From positions 33,667,200 to 33,731,199 of the forward strand of contig CM037843.1 in the NCBI GenBank assembly GCA_021234535.1: DNA of 64,000 nt. Reading direction: 5' to 3'. The position numbers and the translations under genes were made by a program. Shown here in pieces: positions 49,901 through 61,350 of the stretch; positions within the stretch are counted from its first letter, which is position 1, and every line of letters starts with the position of its first letter. The stretch comes from Stichopus chloronotus. Taxonomy: Eukaryota > Echinodermata > Holothuroidea > Aspidochirotida > Stichopodidae. The notes below the pieces were generated by a model. It saw only the letters and a program-made list of their open reading frames with translations. It ran no database searches and was not told the DNA's origin.

Positions 49901-52900
49901 ATAATTACATATTTGCAAGAATTGGTTCTTGCTAAAAAGATACTATGGTTACTGAGTTGTTGAAGGCCATTTAGAAAACAGGGGAGGGAGCTGTAAAGGG
50001 GAAATAATGAAGGTAAGTAGTATGAAGGCAGTGAAAGAGACTGTCCCTGTAGTGCAATTTCTAGGATCGCTCTACTACAGTTTGTGACATAACTTTTTGG
50101 CTATTTGCAACTGTACCTCAGCATGTAACATCTGTACTGATCTATACTGTACACTACAGTTTGTGTGATTAGGCCCTCCCTCACTTCTTCACTGTGATTT
50201 GCAGAACTGTACTGATTTTCTCAAAACCACATTCAAACCTACATCTATGCATTTTACTGCATGTGTATCTTAGAATAATAGTCTGCACATATTGTCCTGT
50301 AACATCATATGCTACATACAGTACTCTACATACATGTACAATACTGTATTCACACTTTCACAGCTAGTATGCAGTTCATAATTTAGTGCTAAGTAGTACT
50401 TGTTATGCCACTTACAGCCTTCCTTTTTCTCTGTTTATATACTAATTCTGTGGTAGGACATGTATTGGTTGGTAAGTTTAACCACACTTCTTATTAAAAA
50501 AATCTCTTTTGTCAGATTTCAAAATATAACCATCTTTTAACTTTTTAAGTATTTCTTATTTCATTATATTCTTGACTCAACAAACACTGCACAAGGCAAT
50601 ATTGTAGCTCATTTTATTCTATTTTCCATGCTATCTGGTCGACATAGGGATTTAAAACTTCCATGGAAGCAACATATTTTCCCATGTTTCTCCATCTTTT
50701 GATGCTTGCAGTAGTACTGTGCAGCTCAGAACATGACTTCAGAGGTCCTGAACTGCATGATTTGCAGATTTTGTGCTTGCAAAACTTCGTCTTGCAATTT
50801 CAAATCGAAAATTTTTTTTCAATTGGTAGTTACTTGTCTTATAAACATAGGGTCTGAAAGAGTACTGTTCAACTGTATCATGCATGTGTATTTTACTTTG
50901 AGAGATTTGAAAGACTAAACATTTACCAGGAGTCTTTTCTACAGATAAATGTACCGTGTCAGTATGACTTCATATGAATACTGTACATCCCAAGTTAAAG
51001 GAGTTATGGTGACTGGAGGATATACAAAAACCAGCAGTATGACCGATTCAGTTAAAAGCTGAGTGTGTGTTTCTACGATGGGCTCTGTACTTCTTTCATC
51101 CATCAGACTTTTTCTCATTTCTCGTGTCACAAACATGATCATACCGTGCCTCATATATCGTCTTCATGTTTGTTTGCTGTAAGTTTAGTATTTCACTGTC
51201 AGTTCTGCAAATGTTGCCATGGCTATTTGATGCCGTACATAAATTAGACCAAGTGTTGCTCGTAACTTTGTAAAGTGTAGTCTGCAGTCTCACTTTTTCA
51301 GTGATACTAGAATTCTTTTGAACTGCTTGGCTTTTTAGGCAAAGTTTGAGTAAATTTATAGCTTAAGGAGAGACTGTGAGAATCATTGCTAAGTGTTGGC
51401 AAACAGCCACAGTGCAAAAGTGAGCGCTTCACAGTATGGCCCATGGGGAACGTGTTTTTCGAAAATGTTGACACGTGCGTGTATGTGGTCATCTTTAGTT
51501 ATGGTCACAGTTTTTAGCATGTTCAATCTTTGCCAAACTATTTAGTATTTTCCAGTAATAAACTACAGTACTGTATTGTGGAGTGAGGTGTGATCATTCT
51601 TGAGGATGCTTTGCTTGATAAACATTGATGACTTGATGACAATGAAACCTTAATTTGAGTGTGGAAAAAATAAGTCTTTTTTCTTCTAAGCTCTCTTCCA
51701 ACCATTTCCTCAATATGAAACCTTAGTCCTAAATTGAAGGCTAACCAAACAGTAAGAATTCAGAGCAACTATTTAATGATTCAAAGCCTAAGTTATCATA
51801 GCATTCAGTGTAAGTCTTCATCAAATTTGACATTTTGCTTTTAAACTTTGCAAGGAAATTGCATATCCCTCTGTTAGCTGAAGCTGTATTTCTCAAATTG
51901 AGGCTTTCAAAATCTCTTCACTGCTCCTGGTGTACTAATGTTGGTGAAAGACAATTAGGCCCAAATGAAGTTATAAATGACTTGTGGCATGTATATGTAC
52001 AGTTGGGGATTGGAGGGTTAAGTGGTGAATGTATTCCTTTGGTTATTGAAACATGGTTCCCTTTTGTAGCACTGACATGGTTCCCAACCTGAGAAAAGTG
52101 CAGCGAACTTTTAGGTCCCCTTACGGAAAACTTGGTGCTTGGCATCTTTCCTGGGATGTAATTTGTCACAATGGTAAATTCATTGTGTTTATATTTGCTA
52201 TTTAATTACTTATCTGTGGAATGAATGGACCATTCCTCATGGTGTTGTGTTTATATTTACTATTTTATTACTCACCTGTGGAGTAAATGGACAATTCCAC
52301 ATGGTATTGGTGGTTTTAAGCCAGGTGCATGTGATGCAAGGGATGCATGGAATCTTGCATGTAATTTAAATGGTATGTTGTGAACAATGCAATCACATAG
52401 TGGACTGTATGGTTGTTTGCTTATCTGAGTATTGTGTGCTGCTATAGTAGATGGGTTTGCTGATGCTGAAGACACTGTGAAGGTCTGGCCAACTGTACCA
52501 GCCTATACAGGTTAGGCTATACCCTTAGTCACAAACTGTGGCCTGGTGTGGCAATATACAGGTCACAACAAATCCTATACGTGCCACCAGGACGGACAGA
52601 TGCAGCATTGGTTCTGTGATTTTGTAAGTGTGAGTTGTTATGTTGGCAATGAATGTGGGATTCTTACTTGAGTCAGTTTCACATGCTGAAATGATATGTA
52701 GGACTAATACAGTAGGTGGCATGTGATGTAGAGTAATCTGTAGGTTAGGTCATGGTGTGGGAGCAAGTATTTTGTATTTGTCACTTTTTCGGGCAGGTTG
52801 ATGTACGTGGCAGAATAAGTCCCTGAGAATGTGCTTAAAGGGATTTCATGTATTTGTAGCAATTTGTTGTTGAAAGTCAAACAATTGTACAGTACATCTT

Positions 52901-55900
52901 TGTTTCAGATGGCTCATGTGAGAGACTTAGTAACAAGATCTCACTGTACATATATTTTAGGAAGAAGTATGCCTTAGCCTATCTATTGTTTTAAAGGAAG
53001 TCACACTGTTTCAAAAGTGGGTGACTGAGATTCGTGCCCAACTATAAAGTGTTTGTCGAGAGAGCCAGAGCATTCTATTTTTTAAAAGAACATTTTGAAG
53101 AATTATTTTCAGATCCATTTCAATCCAAAGTTTATAAAGAACAGAACTTTCATCGGAAAGAATCATTTATCTTTGAACAATTGAAAGAGAAGACATTTTT
53201 TTGTTGGAATCATTCCCTTTATTGATATTTTGCAACTTCATTTCTATGTGTTTATTTTGTTTTCAAATTTAGATAATATTTTTGAAAAGCATTGTTTGAT
53301 TATTGACATAATGTCGTGTTCTATATTTTGAACTCAAGCCTAACCACGTTTAAGGGTTTGCATGCTTTCTACTGTAGGTATGTACCAGCTATGCAAGTCC
53401 TAATTACTAGCACAGTATACTACATGAAAGTAATGTATTTTGAACTAAGCCTACAGGTGGAATAGTGGAACTGTGTCCAGACTCATGGATGATGTAGCAC
53501 ACTTCATTTTACATTTGTTCTGTGCAATAATCCAGCTTCACATGTAACAGTTGGTAACACTCACTATCCATGATGTTAAGATTAAAATGTGTGAGTTCTA
53601 CAGTTTTGACAGGCTATGAAGGATTGCGGATGTAGTAGAAGGTAGAAAAAGAAGAATGTACAATCAACTTTGAATAATGTGAAAAATTCTGAAATTGTTT
53701 CTTCAAAGTAACATTCAAGTGTTGTTTGCAGTCTATGATAGCAGTTGAGCACCCCTTGAGCACCACTTGTTTTATAATGTTTCCATGCCTTTTTTCATGC
53801 AATTATGTTACATGTTATCCCATGTAATCATTATAATCCACATTTAGACAAAAAGCTCAGTCTTTCATCGAAAAGAGATCATCCCATTTTTCTCACAGAT
53901 CACATTTGTATGAACCACTTTGACCACCTTGAAGAGTGGCATTAGTCATAAAATCCTCTCTGTTTTGTTTTCACACATTTTGTTTTACACACAATTTTGC
54001 AAATTTCCTTGCAAAATCATCATGCACATAACTTGTATTTTTTAGTTCTACCATTTCTGATTCAGTGCATACATATATCTGCATGTAGTCTTTGTATGCT
54101 ACAGTATTATACAAATTGCACACTGAATAGATGGTAAATACGTAAGTACAGTACACAATTTATCAATATTAGATGAATACCCAAGCTCTGTGTGTTTACC
54201 TAAAAACACTGATTCTTCAATGCTCATATCACAAAAAGCAGTGATGTATATACATGACCATACAGGTCTGTCGTACAGGTCTGTCGTACAAGTCTCATCA
54301 ACGGTGTGTGATGGATGTTTGTTGAACACCATGGTGGAAGATCAGTCTGATATCATAAATTAGTGGGAAGAAGAATTAAGTTGATGTATGCTACATTAAC
54401 ATTCAAGATCAGGCCATCTGGTAATGTCTCACTTAGAAAGTATCCTGCACTGGGAATGTATCGGCCTAGTGTGATGGCACTGTATAGTATTATGTGCTAC
54501 TTGCAGTAACCTTTTCTGCTGTTTCTGCTGGTTATGAATATTCATTGCAGTCACATCACCTCCCTCTTTCGTTTGCAATGTTGCAATGCATGTTTCTTTT
54601 CTCAACTTTCACATTGCAATGTATGGTACTTCACTGCATAGTTTAAATTTATATCATTGTTTTTTATTTTGTCTGTCACCTATAAATGCCTTCTCTCTCT
54701 AGTACTGTGTACATGTAACTATACAGTATGAGGCTTGCCTTGTTTTCAGGGAGACGTGACTTGGGGTATTTTAACAGAACTGTCTCGTCTATCTTCGCAA
54801 TATGAGTTCCCATAATTGAACATTTTTGTTTGCCGATTGCAGTGTGGCTCTCAAGAGTCATCACATTTCATAGCCATATATCGATCTATTGAAACCAGGT
54901 TCCTCAATTATTGTATCTACTTAAGGTCGGGAAGATTTTCATAAACAATTTCTGTCGTTGGTTTCTCTTCATGGGATTTGGGTGTCCAATGGCAGTATTT
55001 GTTGAATCATTTTAAATCCCTTTTCTTTGGCAGTGTATGTCATAAGCTTAACTGAACCCAACAAAAAATCATGCTGATTGTCATACAGTATGTGCTGAAC
55101 CACTGATTCACAGAAGAATGGAAGGTTTATTAATTAGTTCAAGATTTTCTCCAAAACAATATGAGATAAGGAAATGTCAGCCGGTTTTCACTTCTCAGTG
55201 CCTCGTAAATTTATTGTATTTGTAGGCTGAATTATTCATGTAGTGCAATGGGTCCACACTAGTTAAAGGGATGACACTATTTGCATCACACAGCAGTTGA
55301 TGTAACAAAGCATCTGGTATCTTAACATACCGTACGATGCATCACATCAGTGGATTAATTGCTATCGTTGATGTTTGCCAAAAGAGAAGTCCTTTATGAA
55401 AGGCCCGGTGGAGGAATTTTGAAATTCAGTAGACAATTAAAAGTTCTGATTCATTATGTGACATAAATACTCACAACCTTGGGTGACAGCTCCATTACTG
55501 CCATCAAAGTGTTGTTTAAATCAGCTGAGGAAATCATTTTTCACTGGATACCAATCATACCATTCAGTAGTGTCCCACACACTCTATGAATAATATATAT
55601 ATGAAATCTCATCCACTTTTTAGCACTGTACCCACTTTCAATATGTGCCTAATATCATCTTCAAAGGGCACTTCAGGGACCGTGAAGTCCCAGGAAACTG
55701 TACCCCCCCCATGCTTCGTACTGGCACCCTCCTTGCCGTCTGTCTTGCCATCGATGAAATACATGTGCAGCAGTGTATTCCATTTTAAATAACTGTTCTA
55801 CCATGCTTTCAAAGAATTAAAAACTTCATGTGAACAAAACCTATGTGCAGGTACATTCAACTTTCATACACATTACAGTATATGTAGGGACTAACCAATA

Positions 55901-58900
55901 TGTGCAAATTACAGTGCTGTGCGTGACTTCAAGCAATTTTGAATATTTTCAAATGTCTTCTTTTTTGAACCTTATTATGCCATTGCTGCTGTGATCCTCT
56001 GTTGATTGTATATTGAAATTACTACAGTCATTAAAAGGTCAGTAACTCTGGAAATTATATTATGAACAATAGCTTTCACTACTTACTGTTTTATTAACCA
56101 TCTGTTTGATAGACACCCTCAGTGCAGTAACAGCACTATATCCTTGACAACCTTGAGTAACAAGTTCAGCTAGGTGTGAAAGCTGTATGAAAAGCGTCTG
56201 GTGGAATTATCAACTATCTCACTTAGTCACAGCATCTGCTGTATGCCAATGCATATGGTGCACAATAATGAAGACGATGGGGTTTCCTTTGGACATTACT
56301 TGATGCTATACATGAAGTCAACGGGTTTGTGCAGGGCATTGATCAACGTTATTTAAATGTAGAAATTTCTGATTGATAGTATATATAAAGATAAAAAAAA
56401 ACATCGCACATGTCATTGATTAATGTTACAGTAAATGTAAGGACAATGGTTTATGCAGGTCATTAATTAATGTTTTCAATACACTTGAATGTGATTGCAG
56501 TACATGTTCTGTACATTCAGCTTTTGTCTCACAACATACTACACATACAGTGATAGAACTTCCACAGTGATGTTAGCATGGTTTACCATAGAGGTATGAA
56601 TGAAACTAACCTGCACTAAGGTACTGCCTGCTTGTATTCATTACTCATAGTCATATCTGGTATCCTCAGAAAGCATTGTAGGGAGAGAGATACACACATT
56701 ACTAATGCTTTAGATGTTTGCCTTGAGGATAGCAGTCAATCTGTACGCTGCATGCACTCTGCTAGCTGTAGGTGACCTTAACCGGGAGAATGTCCCACTG
56801 ACCTTTTCAGTATTTCAGCTGATCTGTGTTTACGTTAGGCATACACACCTGAAAGCGCCTTGGCTGTCTTAAATACTTCTTTATTGATCATATACCCGAC
56901 CCCCTTCATGTACAGTGTTTGACAGTATTTGGGTGCCTATTGTGGTAGTACTGTATTGCTCTTATATTAGGCAGTGTGTGTGTGCTTGTCAGTTTGAACC
57001 AAAATTTTATCCCATTTTTTGAGCTGTGTATTAAAATATACACTATTACAAATTTAGTGCTTGAACACTTCTCTGCATGAATCAAATAAAGCCGTTTGCT
57101 ATGTATATTATTACCATGTCTGTCACAGTCAAACACATCTAGACTGTGTATTTATGGTCTCAGTGGTATCACACTAAAACCAGTCATCCTGTTTTTTTCC
57201 CCTTTTGTTTCATTCATACAGTTTAGTGGCAAACATTCCCTCTGGTTCTCCTAACAATCAGATTTACAATTTATGCATCACTGACACAATTGTTTACTTC
57301 TATAAGGGGACATGTTTGTCTTTTACCTGTGGTATTAAAATATTTACGCAGAAAGTTGGAGCACGAGCTACAAACTACCAGAAACATATGAAAAGATAAT
57401 AGCCTTGGAGGGTGTACCTCTTGAAATTGTCTGGAACATTTAGAAGAATTGAGCCACGATTACCAATACTCCATTGTATACTGTGGACTGTTCCCTTTTT
57501 TGGCCGCACGTAATTCTGTCATAACCCATTGTATTATGAGACCCATTCAGAGGGTTGGTTGTCAACATCCTTTTGCCATTTGCATGTGATTCAGCTACGT
57601 TCATTCGCCTTTTGCTGCTGCATGTCCATTCAAGAGACACTGTCTCAGAAATAGAATTTTCCACCAGGAAGATTGTGTTAATGAAAAATTCCTAGCTTGC
57701 AATGTCATGTCATTAATGATGATTACTGTATGGGCACTTCCCTTTTTTGCAAGTTAAGGACCATCATACAGTACATCAGTAATGTTAAAACAGGCCATCC
57801 GATACAAGAGCTCTGTCACATCACAAAATTTGGAAGTAACTGTGACAAAAATATCTGTTTTGTTCTCTCTTCTTCACTTGCAGGATGAGATTCCATGTGG
57901 TTTGAAAGAAGACCAGGAGCAGGAGACTGCAAGTGATAAGGTATCTTGAGAGCAATAATGACACCGCAGGGTCATTATTGCATGTGATGGAAAGCTTTCA
58001 CAGAATTGAGGCAGAACAGCAAAGATAAAACACTCACCTAGAGTTTCCCGTACACTGTGATATAAATAGTGGAGAATATCAGAAACCTTAAATTTCCAAG
58101 AAACCTTAACTTTCCAGTCAATATTAGATCATAGGAGTCTTTAGTGACTTTCCAAGCTTTGTTACAAAACTGCAGCATTCTAAGTGAATTGCACAGCTTT
58201 GAATATCCAAAATAAAATTACACTCATTTAAACAGAGACACCGTAGTCTCCCTCATGTTTTATCAAATGTGAATGAATCATTTTGTTAGATTCGTTTCTC
58301 ACTTACCTGTCTTCACACCGTCTGCACCTCTCTCTACCCCACTAGTTTTCAAGAATTGTACGTATGCATGTATCCCTGGCAACTTTGGAATGAAGCCTTG
58401 TGTACAGTATATACCCCTCTCCCTTTGCCAATTCTTGAAACCATCCCTGAAAATGTTTTATGACAGAAGTTAGAAATATTTTGGTTCCCTAAGACCTACT
58501 TTTTTGGAAGACCATATAAATTGTCTGTATGTGACGGTCTGTTACTTGCAGCTGTAGAAGTTTATTATTACATAAACTAGAAACTGTCAAAATCATACAC
58601 AATAAATGTTCAAACATTTATCACTTTGTTGGTAAATAATGACAGACACGTTGTTAGTCGCACGTGATGTGCCTCATGGGACTTTAAAAGATGTTGAATG
58701 TAGTCTGGCAGATGCTAATATTTCAATGTTCCATTGGAAAGGCACTCTCTCATGGAATCTTTTTGTTCTGTTCTAATCTATTCTCTGCAATTCAGTATTC
58801 TGCTTCCTCAAACACTGCCGAGGAAGATTGCGAGGACAGGAGAGAGGAAGAAATACGCCTCAGTGCCTTGGACACCACCATCAGCAAAAAAGACAAAGCT

Positions 58901-61350
58901 GCTTTTGAAACTTGGCAAGATTATGATGCCCAAATGGACTTTTGCGAACCTCAAGGTAACTCTGCCAGTCACATACCGCACTCCACTAATTCGAGCCTAC
59001 ATGTTATTGCAAAAGCCATGAGAATTTTTTGAGCATTTACCTTAGAGTATTTTATAATTCTGCTTTTATTTTGTACTTCTGTTGATGACAATTTTAAAAA
59101 AAGACACTTCTTCTGTGAGATGGGTTTCATTGACCTTTTGTGGGTGATGTAGATGAGAAACACTTCTTCCATCCATCATGCTTGCTCGTATGTTAGCAGA
59201 TGAACGGCAACTTCCTCCGACAAGATTCTAAGCAAATTCATGCTTCATTTGTTGCTCGGCTTGAGACTTTCTGGTGTCCAGCGAACAGTCGTGTCAATAT
59301 TGTGCAAAATTAGCAAGAAACTATAAACAAGCGTTTAGCTTAATCATCTCTGCAAGAAAACACAACTTTGGCACATTTTTTTTTTTATTGTTAAAGGGCC
59401 CATTGACTTGATATCAGTGAGTTAGTGAGGATTTCGAAGAGTACAAATACATGGCAATCCTTACTGAGTACAGTTAGCATAATTAGTCAAGTCTCACATC
59501 CAATAGTTATGAAAAATGTCCAATGTATCTGATTTTTTATCCTGACTTGTACTGGTTGAGTTCATATGAGTTAGTACGGAATGTGAGAAGTGTCTCGTCA
59601 TGAATTTTCAAAAACGAAATTGAATCGCTAATCACTCACTCATTAATGTCCCTTTGTATGTAACAGATGGGGATCCTCTTAGTTTAACCATTTGTCATAA
59701 GTACGTGAAGAAAACTTGACAGGTTTAGGACATTCTAGTGAATTTCACGAAACAATTCAATGAGTCTCTTTGAGGATTAAATTCATCGTAAGCTTTCACT
59801 TGACGTGATTATCCAATGACAATACATTCACAGCAGCACCATCTGTAGAAAGAAACAGGACTGTAACGGAGTCCACCTTATCTGGGTTTGAGCCAGTTCC
59901 AATCCCAGTGGCCTCAGTTCCAGGTCAATTTTGAGTATGGTGCCACCGGAATCAAAACCAAGTCCAGAGGACGTGAATCTGAGTCCATCACGTAATTAAA
60001 TGTGAAGTGAACACTTCGGAAATTGGTTAACATGTGAAAGGCAAGATTCACTTTTAAATATACTAGCAAACTGCTTTTGAAACTAACAGTGGAACAAGAC
60101 AGTACAATATAACCAACATATACAGTTGCACCCATTTATCATACTAGTTTTGAATGGTAGACAAAAGTCACTAAAATGGGTCGCTCTTCATCTAACTTCC
60201 AGCTGGGCTCTTCGTCTAGTCGGAGTCAAGTTGCAGTCCATTCCAAGCAAATTCCAGTCGTAATTCCACCCATTTCAGGTCATTTCAGACCGTGGAATTG
60301 AGTCTGAGTTGGACGTTACAACCCTGGAAATAAACCCTTGAATCTTTGTCAGCTCTTGACACACATGGGTGGCTTTTGACAAACTTATCATTACAACTAA
60401 AACTTTCCACAAGTTATGATCTTAGTAAGCAATGTATGTTTTTAAGTAGAGTATCATCCAGTTATGAGATTTAAGAGTAAATTCATGGAATTAAGAAAGT
60501 TTTCCACTCCCTAAAATGATTTCCTTTTTTTTTTATCACAGATGAGGATCCTTCCAATATGGAGTATGTTGACCTTACCATTAACCCAGAGAGGTACACT
60601 GGATACAAAGGGAAATCCCCCAGAAGAATATGGAACAGTATCTATAGAGAAAACTGTTTTAAGTAAGATTTTGTGTACAGTATATTCATAAGCTTGTATT
60701 AAGCATTACTTTACTTGTCGGTGGTTGTGTCTTTCAGAACTGTCAAGTATGGACTAGTGTCAAAGACAAAACCAAAGTACATGAATGCAGTGGTTGTTGT
60801 CATGAAAGGTTATTTTAGATAGATAATGGTGGTACAGCTGGTATGAAGTGAAAGTCATTGGTTTGGTTACCATTATGGCAAGCATTCCATCCAAGCTTAC
60901 ATTATTTTTGGCCAATATCTGTGGGAGTAATTTCACATCATGATATGACAAAAATATAGTAATGGCCTGTACAGATGTGCTGTTGTAAGGATTTTTACTG
61001 TAAGTGGCACATGTTATTGCAGCAAATGAGCGGATATATTTGTTTGAATGCAAAAGAGTGAGACAGTCCCGTTAATTTGCTATATTTGTGAAATTGATCA
61101 TATATGAAAGACAAGAGGATGAGGGCAGTATACTATAAGTGCTTAGAAGCCGAGAATGCCGTTTACTTTCTTTTTTGATGAGTGCTAAACCATTTATGTG
61201 GAGGAAATCAACTTGATAAGCGTAAACATAGAGGCAAGTGTCTCTCGCATTACTCGTAAGTGACCTTCAGGTCTCTTGAATTTTCTGTTCACAGACCCGA
61301 TCAAGAAATAACCACATACGAGAACTTTGCTTCGAAACGTTTTGTAACGG
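37793..61350 (+). CDS. ERO1: ERO1-type endoplasmic-reticulum thiol oxidase, 5' seven coding exons (runs off the window)
   Basis: ERO1 is the FAD-dependent oxidase that re-oxidises protein disulfide isomerase in the ER lumen and passes electrons to oxygen. The seven exons join in phase to 248 residues. Visible landmarks: a hydrophobic signal peptide (residues ~1-30), CFC (46, 48) and CDC (57, 59) pairs, KPCPFW (96), shuttle pair C105/C110, regulatory C115 and C148, FCE (186), [10 protein letters not shown] and ENCFK (228). Spacing from human ERO1A is a constant 11 residues up to C115, then 17-20, so the alignment is unambiguous. C113 and C122 are extra. The CxxCxxC active site and most of the helical FAD core lie past 64000. 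Same strand as the CH-SAM gene, 7.1 kb downstream. Confidence 0.93.
38440..38545 (-). ncRNA. degenerate tRNA-like / SINE-promoter-like segment
   Basis: On the - strand, GGTTCGAATCC (about 38452-38462) matches the tRNA T-loop/B-box, and TAGCGAGTTATGCGC lies upstream at a plausible A-box distance. The T-stem pairs only partly and no acceptor stem could be closed, so this is not an intact tRNA. A tRNA-derived SINE fragment is the likeliest reading. Confidence 0.3.
38634..38812 (+). repeat. degenerate telomere-like minisatellite (CCCTAACCCTATT)n
   Basis: About a dozen units of 13-14 bases, consensus CCCTAACCCTATT with CCCCTAACCCTAT variants, best conserved at 38640-38762. It contains many CCCTAA words but is not the pure hexamer. 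It lies in ERO1 intron 1. Confidence 0.9.
39291..39634 (+). mobile_element. TTAA-flanked MITE, family C, copy 3
   Basis: 344 bp bounded by TTAA at 39287-39290 and 39635-39638, with inverted ends AGGGAAATAGGGCG / CGCCTATTTCCCT. This is the best preserved of three copies (others at 3913-4223 and 32404-32754). Non-coding. Confidence 0.9.
40856..41408 (+). mobile_element. TTAA-flanked MITE, family A, copy 2 (intact)
   Basis: 553 bp between TTAA sites at 40852-40855 and 41409-41412. Ends AGGTCTGGTGACATG and CATGTCACCAGACCT are perfect inverted repeats. It is the uninterrupted counterpart of 8013-9166. Confidence 0.93.
41764..41781. repeat. T homopolymer
   Basis: A run of about 18 T in ERO1 intron 1. 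Low complexity. Confidence 0.85.
42557..42676 (+). CDS. ERO1: ERO1 exon 2 (second CxC, N-terminal helices)
   Basis: Acceptor actctttactag|CTTGCT; donor TACAAG|gtacag. Forty codons in phase 0: [20 protein letters not shown], then [20 protein letters not shown]. The join [14 protein letters not shown] reproduces the exact spacing of the human ERO1A CFC...CTC segment. An alternative AG eight codons... downstream at ..GGACAG|GTAGAT would shorten that spacing and is less likely. Confidence 0.93.
43048..43193. mobile_element. hAT-type MITE (146 bp), AT-rich palindromic core, 8-bp duplication
   Basis: Ends CAGGGTTGGTTTTT and, reversed, CAGGGTTGTTTGAT. The flanking octamers are CCAGGTCC (43040-43047) and CCAGATCC (43194-43201), 7/8. 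The core consists of repeated AAATCATGATTT palindromes. Confidence 0.85.
43893..44098. mobile_element. 206-bp terminal-inverted-repeat element, superfamily unknown
   Basis: Left end CAGGCCTTGAGTTTTAGA; right end reversed CAGGCCTTGAGTTCTAAGG. A CAATG pentamer abuts both sides (43888-43892, 44099-44103). Internal segments (CCACACTCCTC / GTGTGGT) also pair partly, so the whole element can fold back. Confidence 0.75.
44110..47920. other. ERO1 intron 2 remainder, nothing recognised
   Basis: AT-rich intron with frequent TACAGTA/CAGTACTGTA words and many short frames in all phases. No exon-like or RNA-like feature could be supported. Confidence 0.4.
47926..48009 (+). CDS. ERO1: ERO1 exon 3 (shuttle cysteine loop, extra Cys)
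   Basis: Acceptor tttttatctgcag|GTCAAC; donor TCTGAG|gtaagt. Twenty-eight codons in phase 0: [20 protein letters not shown] then CAVCPCSE. C105 and C110 align with the human C94/C99 shuttle pair, C115 with regulatory C104. The middle Cys (C113) replaces the Lys seen in human ERO1A (CAVKPC). Confidence 0.95.
48010..57883. other. ERO1 intron 3 (9.9 kb)
   Basis: Very long AT-rich intron. Apart from a 62-bp tandem duplication at 52183-52306 and a small 13-bp duplication at about 54264-54289, no repeat, exon or RNA gene was recognised. Open frames of 60-85 codons are scattered on both strands and look random. Confidence 0.5.
52183..52306. repeat. 62-bp tandem duplication
   Basis: Two diverged copies beginning TTGTGTTTATATTT at 52183 and 52245. 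They share CTATTT(A)ATTACT.A.CTGTGGA and ATTCC.CATGGT. Local intronic duplication with no coding meaning. Confidence 0.8.
57884..57940 (+). CDS. ERO1: ERO1 exon 4 (short, second extra Cys)
   Basis: Acceptor cttcacttgcag|GATGAG; donor GATAAG|gtatct. Nineteen codons in phase 0: [19 protein letters not shown]. It aligns with human DEVPDGIK, with Cys (C122) at the Asp position. The tail is acidic and polar. Confidence 0.9.
58796..58955 (+). CDS. ERO1: ERO1 exon 5 (regulatory Cys 148, FCE)
   Basis: Acceptor ctgcaattcag|TATTCT; donor CCTCAAG|gtaact. It reads [20 protein letters not shown], then [20 protein letters not shown] and [14 protein letters not shown]148 corresponds to human C131 (partner of C94 in the inactive form) and C186 to C166. 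Ends in phase 1. Confidence 0.93.
59856..60326. mobile_element. hAT-type MITE (471 bp) with 8-bp duplication
   Basis: Left end CAGGACTGTAACGGAGTCCA; right end reversed CAGGGTTGTAACGTCCAA. The flanking octamers are GAAAGAAA (59848-59855) and GAAATAAA (60327-60334), 7/8. It contains many GAGTC/GACTC words, as in other animal hAT MITEs. It lies in ERO1 intron 5. Confidence 0.85.
60542..60662 (+). CDS. ERO1: ERO1 exon 6 ([10 protein letters not shown] core)
   Basis: Acceptor tttttttatcacag|ATGAGG; donor TGTTTTAA|gtaaga. It encodes [20 protein letters not shown], then [20 protein letters not shown]. This is the most conserved stretch of the family and contributes to the FAD-binding core; C228 matches human C208. 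Phase 1 in, phase 2 out. Confidence 0.96.
61295..61350 (+). CDS. ERO1: ERO1 exon 7 (last one in the window)
   Basis: Acceptor ttctgttcacag|ACCCGA; donor GTAACGG|gtaaga. It reads [19 protein letters not shown]. The family continues after a variable linker with a GLCVEKR-like segment, which was not found before 64000. Ends in phase 1. Confidence 0.82.

Noticed and set aside
59395..59662. Possible fourth TTAA MITE (TTAAAGGGCCCATTGA ... TTAATGTCCCTTTG)
   Set aside because: The ends pair only partly and the right side lacks TTAA next to the repeat, so boundaries could not be supported.
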